Position numbers and translations under genes: made by a program
Origin: an uncultured Tenacibaculum sp.
Lineage (GTDB): Bacteria; Bacteroidota; Bacteroidia; Flavobacteriales; Flavobacteriaceae
Length of the DNA stretch: 64,000 nt
Assembly (NCBI GenBank): GCA_947493285.1
Contig: CANLQH010000001.1
Span: 372,001-436,000, forward strand
Direction: 5' to 3'
Notes under the pieces: model-generated
Told to the model about the DNA's origin: nothing
The model's database searches: none
The model's input: the letters and a program-made list of their open reading frames with translations, nothing else
Shown: positions 27,252 through 36,344 of the stretch, piece after piece
Numbering within the stretch: the first letter of the stretch is position 1
Layout of the letters: each line of letters starts with the position of its first letter

Positions 27252-27277
27252 AAGCTCAGACAATATCTGAGCTTTTT
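27250..27277. terminator. Terminator hairpin, copy A
   Basis: Stem 27250-27260 with 27266-27276, 5-base loop, T-run. It lies between convergent genes. A near-identical hairpin (23 of 25 bases) is found at 28271-28295. Confidence 0.85.
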
Positions 27278-27281
27278 AAAT

Positions 27282-28109
27282 TTATTTAGATAGCTCGGGA
27301 ACTGAAGTATAAATAAAATCTCCATGAATTGGAGTAAAATATTTTCCCATTTTTTTACCAAATTCTTTTCTTTCTGCTTCGTCTGGCTTATAAGCTTTAA
27401 ACAAATCACCGTTCGTTTTTCCTAATTCATCTAAATCAGCCATCGATTCTACAGCAAAAACTCTTAAAAACTCTGTTTTATCACTTCCCCACGCATGTCC
27501 GTGCTGGAAGTAACCTTTAACTTTATCATTCTTTTTAATCACGTTATCTATATACCCATTGGTTAACGTCTCAAACTCTTCTTTACTTCCATCTTCCGGA
27601 AATGCAAAATGACTTTTAACTACTAACCAAATTAATTCTTTTTTCGCATCCTCAGGCTTTAATTGTTTTGCTTTTCCTATAGGCGCATAAATTTCATCAG
27701 AATGATTAACAGAATAATAGGCGTCTTTCTTTTTAAAATATGCTTTTCTTTTTGCCTCATCCGACCAATGGGCTTTTACAAGCTCACCGTTACGTTTATT
27801 TGCTTTATTAATAGCTTCCCAAGAATCATAAGCGTTTACAAAAATAATCTCTGAATTATCTGGAGTATAACGATGTAGATAAACATACGAACCTAAAAGG
27901 TGTTCATTTTTTTTAGTAACATTATCTAAAAACTCTTTTTCAACTGCAATCCATTTATCTTTATCGAAATTTTCATAGTCCATATTCCAATGACCAGTTG
28001 TTACGGTAATATACTTTGGTCTTTTGTTTTCCTCTTGAGAAAAACTTACTGATGATGAAACTAAAAATAGTAGGACTACTATTAATAGCTTAATTCTTAC
28101 TGTTTTCAT
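27282..28109 (-). CDS. Exported protein with two related domains, function unknown
   Basis: A 275-residue protein with a signal peptide (about 1-24). It consists of two tandem copies of a roughly 100-residue unit: residues about 33-140 and about 160-270. Both end in the same order of motifs, first VNAYDSWEAINKANKRNGELVKAH then VFAVESMADLDELGKTNGDLF, followed by a lysine-rich helix and a closing HSDEIYAPI/HGDFIYTSV. The repeat suggests a dimeric alpha/beta barrel (ABM/NIPSNAP-like) folded within one chain, which is an inference. The gene is bracketed by near-identical terminator hairpins. Confidence 0.75.
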   Translation of the reverse strand: MKTVRIKLLIVVLLFLVSSSVSFSQEENKRPKYITVTTGHWNMDYENFDKDKWIAVEKEFLDNVTKKNEHLLGSYVYLHRYTPDNSEIIFVNAYDSWEAINKANKRNGELVKAHWSDEAKRKAYFKKKDAYYSVNHSDEIYAPIGKAKQLKPEDAKKELIWLVVKSHFAFPEDGSKEEFETLTNGYIDNVIKKNDKVKGYFQHGHAWGSDKTEFLRVFAVESMADLDELGKTNGDLFKAYKPDEAERKEFGKKMGKYFTPIHGDFIYTSVPELSK

Positions 28110-28270
28110 GATAGTATAGTTTAAGTTAATATAAGCTTGTTATGTAGAGAATTAGCTTTAAAAAGTATATTAACTAACCTCTTAATGAGAAGTATTATTA
28201 AGAGGCATACAAAATTAACAAAATACAAACCACTAAAACAGAGTGTTTTAACTATTTTATTAAAAAGAAA

Positions 28271-28295
28271 AAAGCTCAGACAATGCCTGAGCTTT
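28271..28295 (-). terminator. Terminator hairpin, copy B
   Basis: Stem AAAGCTCAG/CTGAGCTTT (28271-28279 with 28287-28295). Read on the minus strand it follows the stop of the gene at 28318 and ends in T. It differs from copy A at 27251 at two of 25 positions. Confidence 0.75.
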
Positions 28296-28317
28296 AAATA
28301 TTATAAACATTTAGTTA

Positions 28318-29055
28318 TTATAATTTAGACATAGTAGCTTCTACAGTGTTTTTAACCACTTTACCCATCATATCAATCTCAATATTTATTACTGATTTAA
28401 TTGGAATACCAGAAGCTCTATCAATATTTGTAGATCCTGTAATTTTTGCACCAGGCATCATTGACATATTACCAGAAAGAGTTGTAAATACTTTATCTTT
28501 TGTAATTTCTTTTACCGTATAAGTTAATTCCATACTTATACCTTGATTACTTTGAGTATTTGTCCATGTTGAGCCAACTGTTACTTCTTCTTTTGGATAT
28601 ACAACAGATCTATTAGATTGATTCACATATTGCTCAATTCCTGGTGTATTTGGTTCAACCTTTATAATTTTTGCCTCTCCTAAATTACTTGTTTTAGAAA
28701 ACATAACTGCTTCCATCATCGGTGCTATCTGACTCTTAAATTTCTTTCCCTCTACACTTAACTCTTCATCCTTCATATTAGAATTATAATTCACCTTTTC
28801 TTCAGCTCCTTGTAATACTTTCATTGCCATATAAGTGAAACTAGTTTTTGTAAGAAAACTTTCTTCTTCTTTACCAGTAACTTCAATATTCATATTCATG
28901 TCCATATCCATTAAAGCAACTCCCATGTCATTATTCATTTTCATTGACATTTCATAGTTAGCTCCTACCTCATAATTTAAACGCAATAATACTTTTCCTT
29001 GCGACATACTTATTGCTGATACGCTTAACAACAATACAACTAAAAATTTCTTCAT
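28318..29055 (-). CDS. Exported DUF6263-like protein
   Basis: A 245-residue exported protein with signal peptide 1-18 (SAISMSQG). The sequence is beta-rich with methionine-rich strands (MKMNNDMGVALMDMDMNMNIEV) and ends with a repeated strand pattern (GIPIKSVINIEIDMMGKVVKNTVEATM). It resembles DUF6263, a family of bacteroidotal secreted proteins likely related to lipocalin or lipoprotein-carrier-like beta folds; assignment is from pattern and remains tentative. It is monocistronic, with hairpin copy B downstream. Confidence 0.75.
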   Translation of the reverse strand: MKKFLVVLLLSVSAISMSQGKVLLRLNYEVGANYEMSMKMNNDMGVALMDMDMNMNIEVTGKEEESFLTKTSFTYMAMKVLQGAEEKVNYNSNMKDEELSVEGKKFKSQIAPMMEAVMFSKTSNLGEAKIIKVEPNTPGIEQYVNQSNRSVVYPKEEVTVGSTWTNTQSNQGISMELTYTVKEITKDKVFTTLSGNMSMMPGAKITGSTNIDRASGIPIKSVINIEIDMMGKVVKNTVEATMSKL

Positions 29056-29328
29056 CTTTATTTTTTAATATTTAAGAAGCGAATATACAAAAACCTTAGG
29101 CAGTATATTAATCGTTAATAATCTATAACTATTACTCTTTAACCTATTGATTAAAACTGAACACATCTATCCTAAAAACAAACAATATCATAATTTTTAT
29201 AACTAATTTTTAAATACTTCTCATTTTAACAACAACAAAATTAAAAAAATATCAATTTACACTTTGATTCTATGTTTTTTTTAATCACATTTGAAAACAA
29301 TTAATTTTCTACACCCCTGTAAATTAAA
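29056..29328. other. Intergenic region before the E1 gene
   Basis: A 273-base AT-rich spacer between divergent genes. It must hold promoters for both, but I see no full match to TAnnTTTG near either start, only CACATTTG at about 29285-29292. No RNA gene, repeat or open frame of note. Confidence 0.5.
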
Positions 29329-31329
29329 ATGGATAGTAATACAAAAACTTCAATGTTATATAATAAAGGGAAACTTTCTAATAAAGTTTTACTTGATCTT
29401 TATAAAAAAATGTTAGTTCCTAGATTAATAGAAGAGAAAATGTTGATTCTTCTTCGTCAAGGTAGAATTTCAAAATGGTTTAGTGGTATTGGACAAGAAG
29501 CTATTTCGGTAGGAGTTACTTCGGCACTTACTAAAGATGAATATATTCTACCAATGCACCGTAATTTAGGAGTATTCACCACAAGAGAAATCCCTTTACA
29601 TAGATTATTTTCTCAATGGCAAGGAAAAGCAAACGGTTTTACCAAAGGTAGAGACCGAAGCTTTCATTTTGGTACTCAAGAATTTAATATTGTTGGAATG
29701 ATTTCTCACCTAGGCCCTCAATTAGGAGTTGCAGATGGAATCGCCTTAGCCAATAAATTAAAAAATAATCAAAAAGCCTGTGCAGTATTTTCTGGTGATG
29801 GAGGTACTAGTGAAGGAGATTTTCATGAAGCTTTAAATGTAGCTTCTGTATGGAACTTACCCGTACTTTTTTGTATAGAAAATAATGGCTACGGTCTTTC
29901 AACTCCTACTTCTGAACAATATAACTGTGAACATATTGCCGATAAAGGTATTGGTTATGGTATGGAGTCGCATATTATAGATGGTAATAACATCTTAGAG
30001 GTTTATACCAAAGTTTCTGAATTAGCAGAAAGCATAAGAGAAAACCCAAGACCAATTCTAATTGAATTTAAAACCTTTAGAATGAGAGGTCACGAAGAAG
30101 CTAGTGGTACAAAATATGTTCCTCAAGAATTGATGGATTTCTGGGCAGAAAAAGATCCTTTAAATAATTATAAAGAATATTTAATTTCTGAAGGAATATT
30201 ATCTATTGAAGAAGATGATAAACTAAAAGTTGACATAAAAGAAGATATTAGTAATAACCTTAAAAGAACATTTGATGAAGAGGTTATTTCTTCTACTATA
30301 GAGCAAGAATCTAAAGATGTTTATAAAGAATACGAATATGTAGAAATAAAAGAAAATTCTGAAACTGAAAATATTCGTTTAATAGACGCCATTTCGAAAG
30401 GTTTAAGACAATCAATGGAAAAAGATGACTCTATTGTTGTGATGGGACAAGATGTGGCTGAATATGGAGGCGTTTTTAAAATTACTGAAGGCTTTGTTGA
30501 TGCGTTTGGTAAAGAACGTGTTCGTAACACGCCTATTTGTGAGTCTGCTATTGTTTCTGCTGCCTATGGATTATCAGTAAATGGAATGAAAGCTGTGATG
30601 GAAATGCAATTTTCAGATTTTGTTTCTACTGGTTTTAATCCTATTGTAAATTTATTAGCAAAATCTCATTATCGTTGGAATCAAGAGGCTGATGTGGTAA
30701 TAAGAATGCCTTGTGGTGCTGGTGTTGGTGCTGGTCCATATCATTCGCAAACAAATGAAGCTTGGTTTACTAAAACTCCAGGCTTAAAAGTTATCTATCC
30801 AGCATTTCCTTATGATGCGAAAGGTTTATTAACATCTGCTATAAACGATCCGAATCCTGTGTTGTTTTTTGAACACAAGAATTTATACCGTACAATTTAT
30901 CAAGATGTACCTACTGATTATTATACTCTTCCGTTAGGTAAAGCTTCTTTACTAAAAGAAGGAAATGACGTAACTATAATTTCTTTCGGACTTCCTGTAC
31001 ATTGGGCGTTAGAAACTTTAGATAAAAACAATGATATTTCGGCAGATTTAATTGATTTAAGATCGTTACAACCTTTAGATACTGAAGCAATATTTAACTC
31101 GGTTAAAAAGACTGGTAAAGTAATCATATTACAAGAAGATTCTTTATTTGGTAGTTTGTCCGGAGAAATTTCTTCGCTTATTATGGAAAACTGCTTTGAA
31201 TATCTTGATGCTCCTGTTAAGCGTGTAGCAAGTATCGAAACACCTATTCCTTTTGCTGGAAATTTAGAAAAAGATTACCTACCTAAAGATAGATTTGAAA
31301 ATGAGCTTAAAGAGTTATTAGCGTACTAA
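29329..31329 (+). CDS. 2-oxoacid dehydrogenase E1, fused alpha and beta subunits
   Basis: A 666-residue thiamine-diphosphate enzyme of the branched-chain/2-oxoisovalerate type. Residues about 20-330 are the alpha chain: RISKWFSGIGQEAISVG, and the diphosphate-binding motif GDGGTSEGDFHEALN...NN at about 159-188. Residues about 345-666 are the beta chain (IRLIDAISKGLRQSM, MGQDVAEYGGVFK). In most bacteria these are two proteins; here they are one. It decarboxylates 2-oxoacids and passes the acyl group to E2. The E2 gene lies convergently just downstream, but with opposite orientation, so the two are not cotranscribed. Confidence 0.94.
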   Translation: MDSNTKTSMLYNKGKLSNKVLLDLYKKMLVPRLIEEKMLILLRQGRISKWFSGIGQEAISVGVTSALTKDEYILPMHRNLGVFTTREIPLHRLFSQWQGKANGFTKGRDRSFHFGTQEFNIVGMISHLGPQLGVADGIALANKLKNNQKACAVFSGDGGTSEGDFHEALNVASVWNLPVLFCIENNGYGLSTPTSEQYNCEHIADKGIGYGMESHIIDGNNILEVYTKVSELAESIRENPRPILIEFKTFRMRGHEEASGTKYVPQELMDFWAEKDPLNNYKEYLISEGILSIEEDDKLKVDIKEDISNNLKRTFDEEVISSTIEQESKDVYKEYEYVEIKENSETENIRLIDAISKGLRQSMEKDDSIVVMGQDVAEYGGVFKITEGFVDAFGKERVRNTPICESAIVSAAYGLSVNGMKAVMEMQFSDFVSTGFNPIVNLLAKSHYRWNQEADVVIRMPCGAGVGAGPYHSQTNEAWFTKTPGLKVIYPAFPYDAKGLLTSAINDPNPVLFFEHKNLYRTIYQDVPTDYYTLPLGKASLLKEGNDVTIISFGLPVHWALETLDKNNDISADLIDLRSLQPLDTEAIFNSVKKTGKVIILQEDSLFGSLSGEISSLIMENCFEYLDAPVKRVASIETPIPFAGNLEKDYLPKDRFENELKELLAY

Positions 31330-31348
31330 AAGTATAGATTTATAAAAT

Positions 31349-31383
31349 AAAAAAAGCTTAGCAATATTGCTAAGCTTTTTTTT
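31349..31383. terminator. Bidirectional palindromic terminator
   Basis: A perfect palindrome of at least 34 bases with AAAAAGCTTAGCAATATTGC at its left side, and A/T runs at each end. It serves both the E1 and E2 genes. Confidence 0.92.
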
Positions 31384-31402
31384 ATTTTATGCATTTCAGA
31401 AA

Positions 31403-32707
31403 TTAGAAATCTTGATTTACATCCCAAGATTCTAAAATCTCTTTTAATGTTTTTATGAACATACCTCCAAGAGCACCGTTTACAACTCTATGGTCATAAG
31501 AATGAGAAACAAACATCTTTTGTCTTATTGCTATAAAATCACCTTCTGGAGTTTCGATTACAGATGGCATCTTTCTAATCGCACCTAATGCTAAAATAGC
31601 AACTTGTGGTTGATTTATAATCGGTGTTCCCATAATAGATCCAAAACCACCTACGTTTGTAACAGTGTACGTTCCACCTTGAATCTCGTCTGGTTTTAAT
31701 TTATTTGCTCTTGCTCTATTTGCTAAATCATTAACTTGTTTAGTCATTCCCATTAAATTCAATTGATCAGCATTTTTAATTACTGGTACAATTAAATTTC
31801 CATCTGGTAAAGCTGCAGCCATTCCTAAATTAACATTTCCTCTTTTAATGATTTTATCACCATCTACAGCAATATTAATCATTGGGTGTTTTTTTATAGT
31901 TTGAGCTACTGCTTGCATAAAGATCGGAGTAAATGTTAACTTCTCCCCTTCTCTCTTTAAATAAGCGTCTTTTACTTTATTTCTCCACTTAACAATGTTC
32001 GTTACATCAATCTCAATAAACGATTGTACGTGAGCAGATGTTTGAACAGAGTCAACCATATGTTTGGCTATTAATTTACCCATACGGCTCATTTCAATAA
32101 TCTGATCTTCACCACTCATAGTTACTGGTGTAGATTGAACTTTTGCTTTTGAAGCTTCAACTTTAGCTACTACTGGTGCAGGAGCAGCTTTTGGTTGATT
32201 GCCTCTATTTTCTAAATAAGATAAAATATCACTTTTCGTTACTCTTCCGTCTTTACCAGTTCCTTGAATTGTATCTAATTCAGTAACTTGAATTCCTTCT
32301 GTTTGCGCAATACTTTTTACTAATGGCGAATAAAAACGATCGCTTGATGAAGTATCTACTGGTGTTGAAACAGTTTCTTTAGCTACGGCTACAGTTTTTT
32401 CTATCTCAGCTACCTCTTTAGGCTCTTCTTGTTTTGGTTCACTAATAGCTCCTGCATCATCTCCTCCTTCTGTTTCAATAATCGCTATAGTTTCTCCTAC
32501 TTGAACAACTGCATCTTTTTCGAATAAAACTTCAACAAGCTTACCTTCTACTTCACTAGGTACTTCACTATCTACTTTATCAGTAGCAACTTCAACTACT
32601 GTATCATCAATATCAATAGTTTCTCCAATTTCTTTAACCCAAGAAGTAATTGTTGCTTCAGCAACACTTTCACCCATTTTTGGTAACTTCAATTCGTATC
32701 TAGCCAT
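31403..32707 (-). CDS. 2-oxoacid dehydrogenase E2, dihydrolipoyl acyltransferase
   Basis: A 434-residue E2. Lipoyl domain at 1-75 with the lipoylated lysine in TDKVD (Lys44); alanine/glutamate-rich linker at about 80-125; peripheral-subunit-binding domain at about 130-168 (SPLVKSIAQTEGI, GTGKDGRVTKSDI); second linker; catalytic domain with SHSYDHRVVNG at 401-411 (His406 in the active site). It takes the acyl group from E1 and transfers it to CoA; together with an E3 encoded elsewhere it forms the complex. Branched-chain acids are the likely substrate, given the type of E1 next to it. Confidence 0.94.
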   Translation of the reverse strand: MARYELKLPKMGESVAEATITSWVKEIGETIDIDDTVVEVATDKVDSEVPSEVEGKLVEVLFEKDAVVQVGETIAIIETEGGDDAGAISEPKQEEPKEVAEIEKTVAVAKETVSTPVDTSSSDRFYSPLVKSIAQTEGIQVTELDTIQGTGKDGRVTKSDILSYLENRGNQPKAAPAPVVAKVEASKAKVQSTPVTMSGEDQIIEMSRMGKLIAKHMVDSVQTSAHVQSFIEIDVTNIVKWRNKVKDAYLKREGEKLTFTPIFMQAVAQTIKKHPMINIAVDGDKIIKRGNVNLGMAAALPDGNLIVPVIKNADQLNLMGMTKQVNDLANRARANKLKPDEIQGGTYTVTNVGGFGSIMGTPIINQPQVAILALGAIRKMPSVIETPEGDFIAIRQKMFVSHSYDHRVVNGALGGMFIKTLKEILESWDVNQDF

Positions 32708-32935
32708 AGTATGTGTTTTTAAACGTTTGCGAAGTTACTAAAAACCTAGCATTTTTTTAAATTTTTAAGCATAAAAAAACTCTTTAACCCTATCTTAAAT
32801 TGAATTATTCATAAAAATAAGCTAAAAAAAGAGTTTTATTTAAAATATAACGCATCAAACATGCTTTATATTATATATTTCGTATTTTAAAGCAAATAGA
32901 CTGATTATCAAGCTATATACTTAAAAAAGCATGTA

Positions 32936-33838
32936 TTACACCCAATTTTTTGGTTTCGCTAAAACTTCTAACAATTTAGCTTCTTGACTTCCTTCTTCTG
33001 GATGATGATTGTATTTCCATTGAACAACTGGAGGCAAAGACATTAAAATACTTTCTATGCGTCCGTTTGTTTTTAATCCAAATAAAGTTCCTCTATCGTG
33101 TACCAAATTAAACTCTACATAACGACCACGGCGAACTTCTTGCCAGTCTTTATGTTCTTGAGTGTATTCCATACCTCTTCTTTTTTCTACTATTGGTACA
33201 TACGAGTTTAAAAAACTGTTTCCTACTTCCGTAACAAAATCATAACGATTTTGCATTGAAAACTCATCTGTCTTTTTTAAATAATCAAAAAACAAACCTC
33301 CTACTCCACGAGCTTCATTACGATGCGCATTCCAGAAATAGTTATCACAAGTTTCTTTAAACTTCTGATGAAAATCAGGATGATGTTTATCACAAGCTTC
33401 TTTACATACAGTATGAAAATGAATTGCATCCTCATCAAATAAATAATAAGGTGTTAAATCTTGACCTCCACCAAACCATTGGGTTACAATATTTCCTTCT
33501 CCATCATACATTTCAAAATAACGCCAGTTAGCGTGTACGGTTGGTATAAATGGATTTTTAGGGTGTAAAACTAAACTTAATCCACAGGCGAAGAAGTCTC
33601 CACTTTCAACTCCAAATTGTTTTCTTAAAGCTTCTGGTAACTCTCCAAAAACTTTTGAAATGTTTACCCCACCTTTTTCAAATATATTTCCGTTTTCAAT
33701 TACACGAGTTCTACCTCCTCCGCCTTCAGCACGTTTCCATAGATCTTCTTGAAATTTAGCTTTACCATCTACTGCCTCTAACTTAGAGGTAATAGTGTCT
33801 TGTAACTCTTGTATATATGCGTAAAATTGATCTTTCAT
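32936..33838 (-). CDS. hemF: Oxygen-dependent coproporphyrinogen III oxidase
   Basis: A 300-residue HemF, which uses oxygen to decarboxylate coproporphyrinogen III to protoporphyrinogen IX. Seen: EDLWKRAEGGGGRTRV, HPKNPFIPTVHANWRYFE, the dimerisation and active-site region WFGGGQDLTPYYLFDEDA, RGVGGLFFD, and the C-terminal FNLVHDRGTLFGLKTNGRIESILMSLPP. It needs oxygen; no HemN is in this window. A -7 promoter element lies at 33858-33865, so it can be transcribed independently of the upstream EI24 gene. Confidence 0.97.
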   Translation of the reverse strand: MKDQFYAYIQELQDTITSKLEAVDGKAKFQEDLWKRAEGGGGRTRVIENGNIFEKGGVNISKVFGELPEALRKQFGVESGDFFACGLSLVLHPKNPFIPTVHANWRYFEMYDGEGNIVTQWFGGGQDLTPYYLFDEDAIHFHTVCKEACDKHHPDFHQKFKETCDNYFWNAHRNEARGVGGLFFDYLKKTDEFSMQNRYDFVTEVGNSFLNSYVPIVEKRRGMEYTQEHKDWQEVRRGRYVEFNLVHDRGTLFGLKTNGRIESILMSLPPVVQWKYNHHPEEGSQEAKLLEVLAKPKNWV

Positions 33839-33857
33839 TTGTTTAATTCTTCTAATG

Positions 33858-33865
33858 CAAAAATA
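33858..33865 (-). promoter_or_regulatory. Promoter -7 element of hemF
   Basis: On the minus strand TATTTTTG matches TAnnTTTG, 20 bases before the hemF ATG and just after the stop of the EI24 gene. No clear -33 element. Confidence 0.5.
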
Positions 33866-33866
33866 C

Positions 33867-34613
33867 TTATTCTGGTAATTCTTTTAATTGAATTTTCTTA
33901 ATAGTTTCTGTAGTAGCGGCAGTTACTGATAAAGGTAAAACAAGAATAACTCCTACAACAGGTATTAATAAAAACAACATAAATACTATTCCGTTTCCTA
34001 TTGCCAGTCCTTTGTTCCTTTTTACAAACTCAACACTCTCTTTATATTTAAAATGACGTTCTAAAGTGTAGTCCATATTACCAAAACCTGCATAATATGC
34101 TTGGGTTAAAAATAATAATGCAGTTGAAAATATTCCTATCACTGGAATCAACCCCAATAGCAGAATAGGAATCGTTAAAAAAATCTCTCTAATCAAATTC
34201 CGAAGGTTAATTCGAATACCTCTAATTAATTGCTCTTGAAAACTTGTAACTCTATGCTTATGATCTTCACCTCTATAATAATCTTCAATCTTCTCTGAAA
34301 CCGGACTCATAAATGGAGCGGATAATGCCATTACAATATGTTTATAAAGTATTAGTCCTATTACAACTATTAATAGTCCGCTAAAAAAAGTACTGATTAC
34401 TTCGAATGTTTGTTTACCAAATTCCCACTTCCAAAAATTTGCAATATAGTGCCCTATATTATCTGATAATCCGTAAGCTAATCCTACGATAACTCCAGCA
34501 GTAATTAAACTTATAAACATCGGGATAATAAAATACCTCCAAAGTTTAAGTTTAGATATTAATTGAAATGCTCCGAAATAAGCTTGGATACCTTTTAATA
34601 TATTTTGAATCAT
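33867..34613 (-). CDS. EI24/CysZ-like membrane protein
   Basis: A 248-residue membrane protein of the EI24 domain family (as in CysZ sulfate permease). Hydrophobic segments are at about 28-50, 70-90, 135-170 and 200-228. The family motif region SAPFMSPVSEKIEDYYRG and TAYYAGFGNMDYTLERHFKYKESVEFVKRNKGLAIGNG match. The transported substrate is unknown; CysZ-type transport of sulfate is only one possibility. It lies between hemF and the thioredoxin-like gene, after a terminator on the same strand. Confidence 0.85.
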   Translation of the reverse strand: MIQNILKGIQAYFGAFQLISKLKLWRYFIIPMFISLITAGVIVGLAYGLSDNIGHYIANFWKWEFGKQTFEVISTFFSGLLIVVIGLILYKHIVMALSAPFMSPVSEKIEDYYRGEDHKHRVTSFQEQLIRGIRINLRNLIREIFLTIPILLLGLIPVIGIFSTALLFLTQAYYAGFGNMDYTLERHFKYKESVEFVKRNKGLAIGNGIVFMLFLLIPVVGVILVLPLSVTAATTETIKKIQLKELPE

Positions 34614-34622
34614 TTTTAAAAA

Positions 34623-34652
34623 CTAAAAAACCTCTTTCCGTTAAGAAAGAGG
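34623..34652 (-). terminator. Terminator of the heme operon
   Basis: On the minus strand CCTCTTTC pairs with GAAAGAGG (34631-34638 with 34645-34652) and is followed by a T-run. It ends the long minus-strand transcript that starts at hemA. Confidence 0.8.
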
Positions 34653-34673
34653 CTTGCATTATATATTATAATT

Positions 34674-35291
34674 TTATTTTAAAATTGGTTGAATAAAAGC
34701 TTCTAACTTTTCTTCATTTATTTTATTTACTTCATCCCATCCCATTTTTTTAGATGGAGCTAAAGCACCTCTTTTAAAATCTAAAATTCTTTTATTACTT
34801 GAAATTAAATATGCTGATGGATAATCTAACTTGTGAATAAAACCAGAAACATTTAAACTAGATCTGTCTTTCATTTTTTCTTTCGAAGCAACCAAAGCTA
34901 TTCTTTTATCTAATTTATCTGAAACTTTTTTAACTGCAGCTTCATCATCCCAAAAAAGCATAATAAATTCAACTTTATCATTATACTTTTCTACTATTTT
35001 ATTAATTGCTGGTATTTCACCCCTAAATGGTGCATATCTACTCGAAGCAGCAAATAACATTATTGGTTTTTTAATTTCATTAGTGCTAATTGTTTTTCCG
35101 TCGATAGAAGTAAAATCATAATTAGAAATATACTTATCTCTTATACAATTGTACACAATATCGTCTAAAACAGCTGCATCGTTACTTGCAACCGAGATAC
35201 AATCATCTACGATATCTTTGTAATAAATCTTTTTTTGTGAAAAACTTTGCAAAGCTGAAAACAGCATTAACACAAGTAGTAAATTCTTCAT
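34674..35291 (-). CDS. Exported thioredoxin-fold protein lacking the active-site cysteines
   Basis: A 205-residue exported protein, signal peptide 1-18. Residues about 58-200 look like a TlpA/redoxin domain: DFTSIDGKTIST, then SSRYAPFRGEIPAINKIVEKY where redox-active relatives have WCxPCRxExP, VEFIMLFWDDE, and a cis-proline segment YPSAYLI. The two positions of the CxxC are occupied by Tyr86 and Phe89, so disulfide exchange is unlikely; a binding or scaffold role is possible. It is 20 bases downstream of hemE and likely the last gene of the heme operon. Confidence 0.78.
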   Translation of the reverse strand: MKNLLLVLMLFSALQSFSQKKIYYKDIVDDCISVASNDAAVLDDIVYNCIRDKYISNYDFTSIDGKTISTNEIKKPIMLFAASSRYAPFRGEIPAINKIVEKYNDKVEFIMLFWDDEAAVKKVSDKLDKRIALVASKEKMKDRSSLNVSGFIHKLDYPSAYLISSNKRILDFKRGALAPSKKMGWDEVNKINEEKLEAFIQPILK

Positions 35292-35311
35292 TTTTAATTA
35301 TTTAAGGGGAT

Positions 35312-36343
35312 TTAAATATCGGCCTTATACTCTTTTACCGCATCGATAAATGCCTTCGCATTTTCTAACGGGATATTAGGTAAAATTCCGTGCCCCAAGT
35401 TAACAATATATTTGTCTTTACCAAACTCATTTATCATTTGGTGTACCATCTTTTTAATTTCAGCTGGCGGAGATAATAATCTAGAAGGATCAAAATTACC
35501 TTGAAGGGTAATATTTCCTCCTGATAAATAACGAGCATTTCTTGCTGAACACGTCCAATCAACTCCTAATGCAGAGGCGTTAGATTTTGCCATATCTCCT
35601 AAAGCAAACCAACATCCTTTACCAAAAGCAATTACTGGAGCATCATCTTTTAACGCTTCAATTATTTGATTAATGTATTGCCATGAGAATTCTTGATAAT
35701 CTGTTGGAGATAACATTCCTCCCCAAGAATCAAAAACCTGAACAGCGTTTACACCTGCCTTAACTTTTGCTTTTAAATAAGCAATAGTGGTATCTGTTAT
35801 CTTCTGTAGCAATTGGTGTGCCAAAACTGGTTTAGTAAAACAAAATTCTTTTGCTTTGTCAAAATTCTTAGAACCCTGACCTTGCACAACATAACATAAA
35901 ATTGTCCATGGAGAACCTGCAAAACCTATTAAAGGGATCTCATCATTCAATTTTTCTTTGGTTGCTTTAATTGCATCCATAACGTAACCTAATTCTTCAT
36001 TTACATCTGGAATTATTACGCTATCTAAACCTTTTTTATCTCTAACAGGATTTGGTAAATATGGTCCAAAATCTGGTTTCATTTCCACTTCAATATTCAT
36101 TGCTTGTGGAATTACTAAAATATCAGAAAATAAAATAGCTGCATCCATTCCATATCTACGGATTGGCTGTACCGTAATTTCTGATGCTAATTCTGGAGTT
36201 CTACAACGTGTAAAGAAATCGTACTTTTTTCTGATTTCCATAAACTCTGGCAAATATCTTCCTGCTTGACGCATCATCCATACTGGTGGACGATCTACAG
36301 TTTCACCCTTTAACGCTCTTAAAAATAAATCGTTTTTTATCAT
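35312..36343 (-). CDS. hemE: Uroporphyrinogen decarboxylase
   Basis: A 343-residue HemE, which converts uroporphyrinogen III to coproporphyrinogen III. Signature motifs are seen: [16 protein letters not shown] at about 20-35, the substrate Asp in [28 protein letters not shown], and the C-terminal [14 protein letters not shown]. It follows the PrcB-like lipoprotein gene by one base and is in the same operon as hemA, hemCD, hemB and hemL. Confidence 0.98.
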   Translation of the reverse strand: MIKNDLFLRALKGETVDRPPVWMMRQAGRYLPEFMEIRKKYDFFTRCRTPELASEITVQPIRRYGMDAAILFSDILVIPQAMNIEVEMKPDFGPYLPNPVRDKKGLDSVIIPDVNEELGYVMDAIKATKEKLNDEIPLIGFAGSPWTILCYVVQGQGSKNFDKAKEFCFTKPVLAHQLLQKITDTTIAYLKAKVKAGVNAVQVFDSWGGMLSPTDYQEFSWQYINQIIEALKDDAPVIAFGKGCWFALGDMAKSNASALGVDWTCSARNARYLSGGNITLQGNFDPSRLLSPPAEIKKMVHQMINEFGKDKYIVNLGHGILPNIPLENAKAFIDAVKEYKADI

Positions 36344-36344
36344 C

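Noticed and set aside
28137..28328. A 63-codon plus-strand frame in the gap between two minus-strand genes
   Set aside because: It is lysine/leucine-rich without any motif, runs through the terminator hairpin at 28271-28295, and ends inside the gene at 28318.
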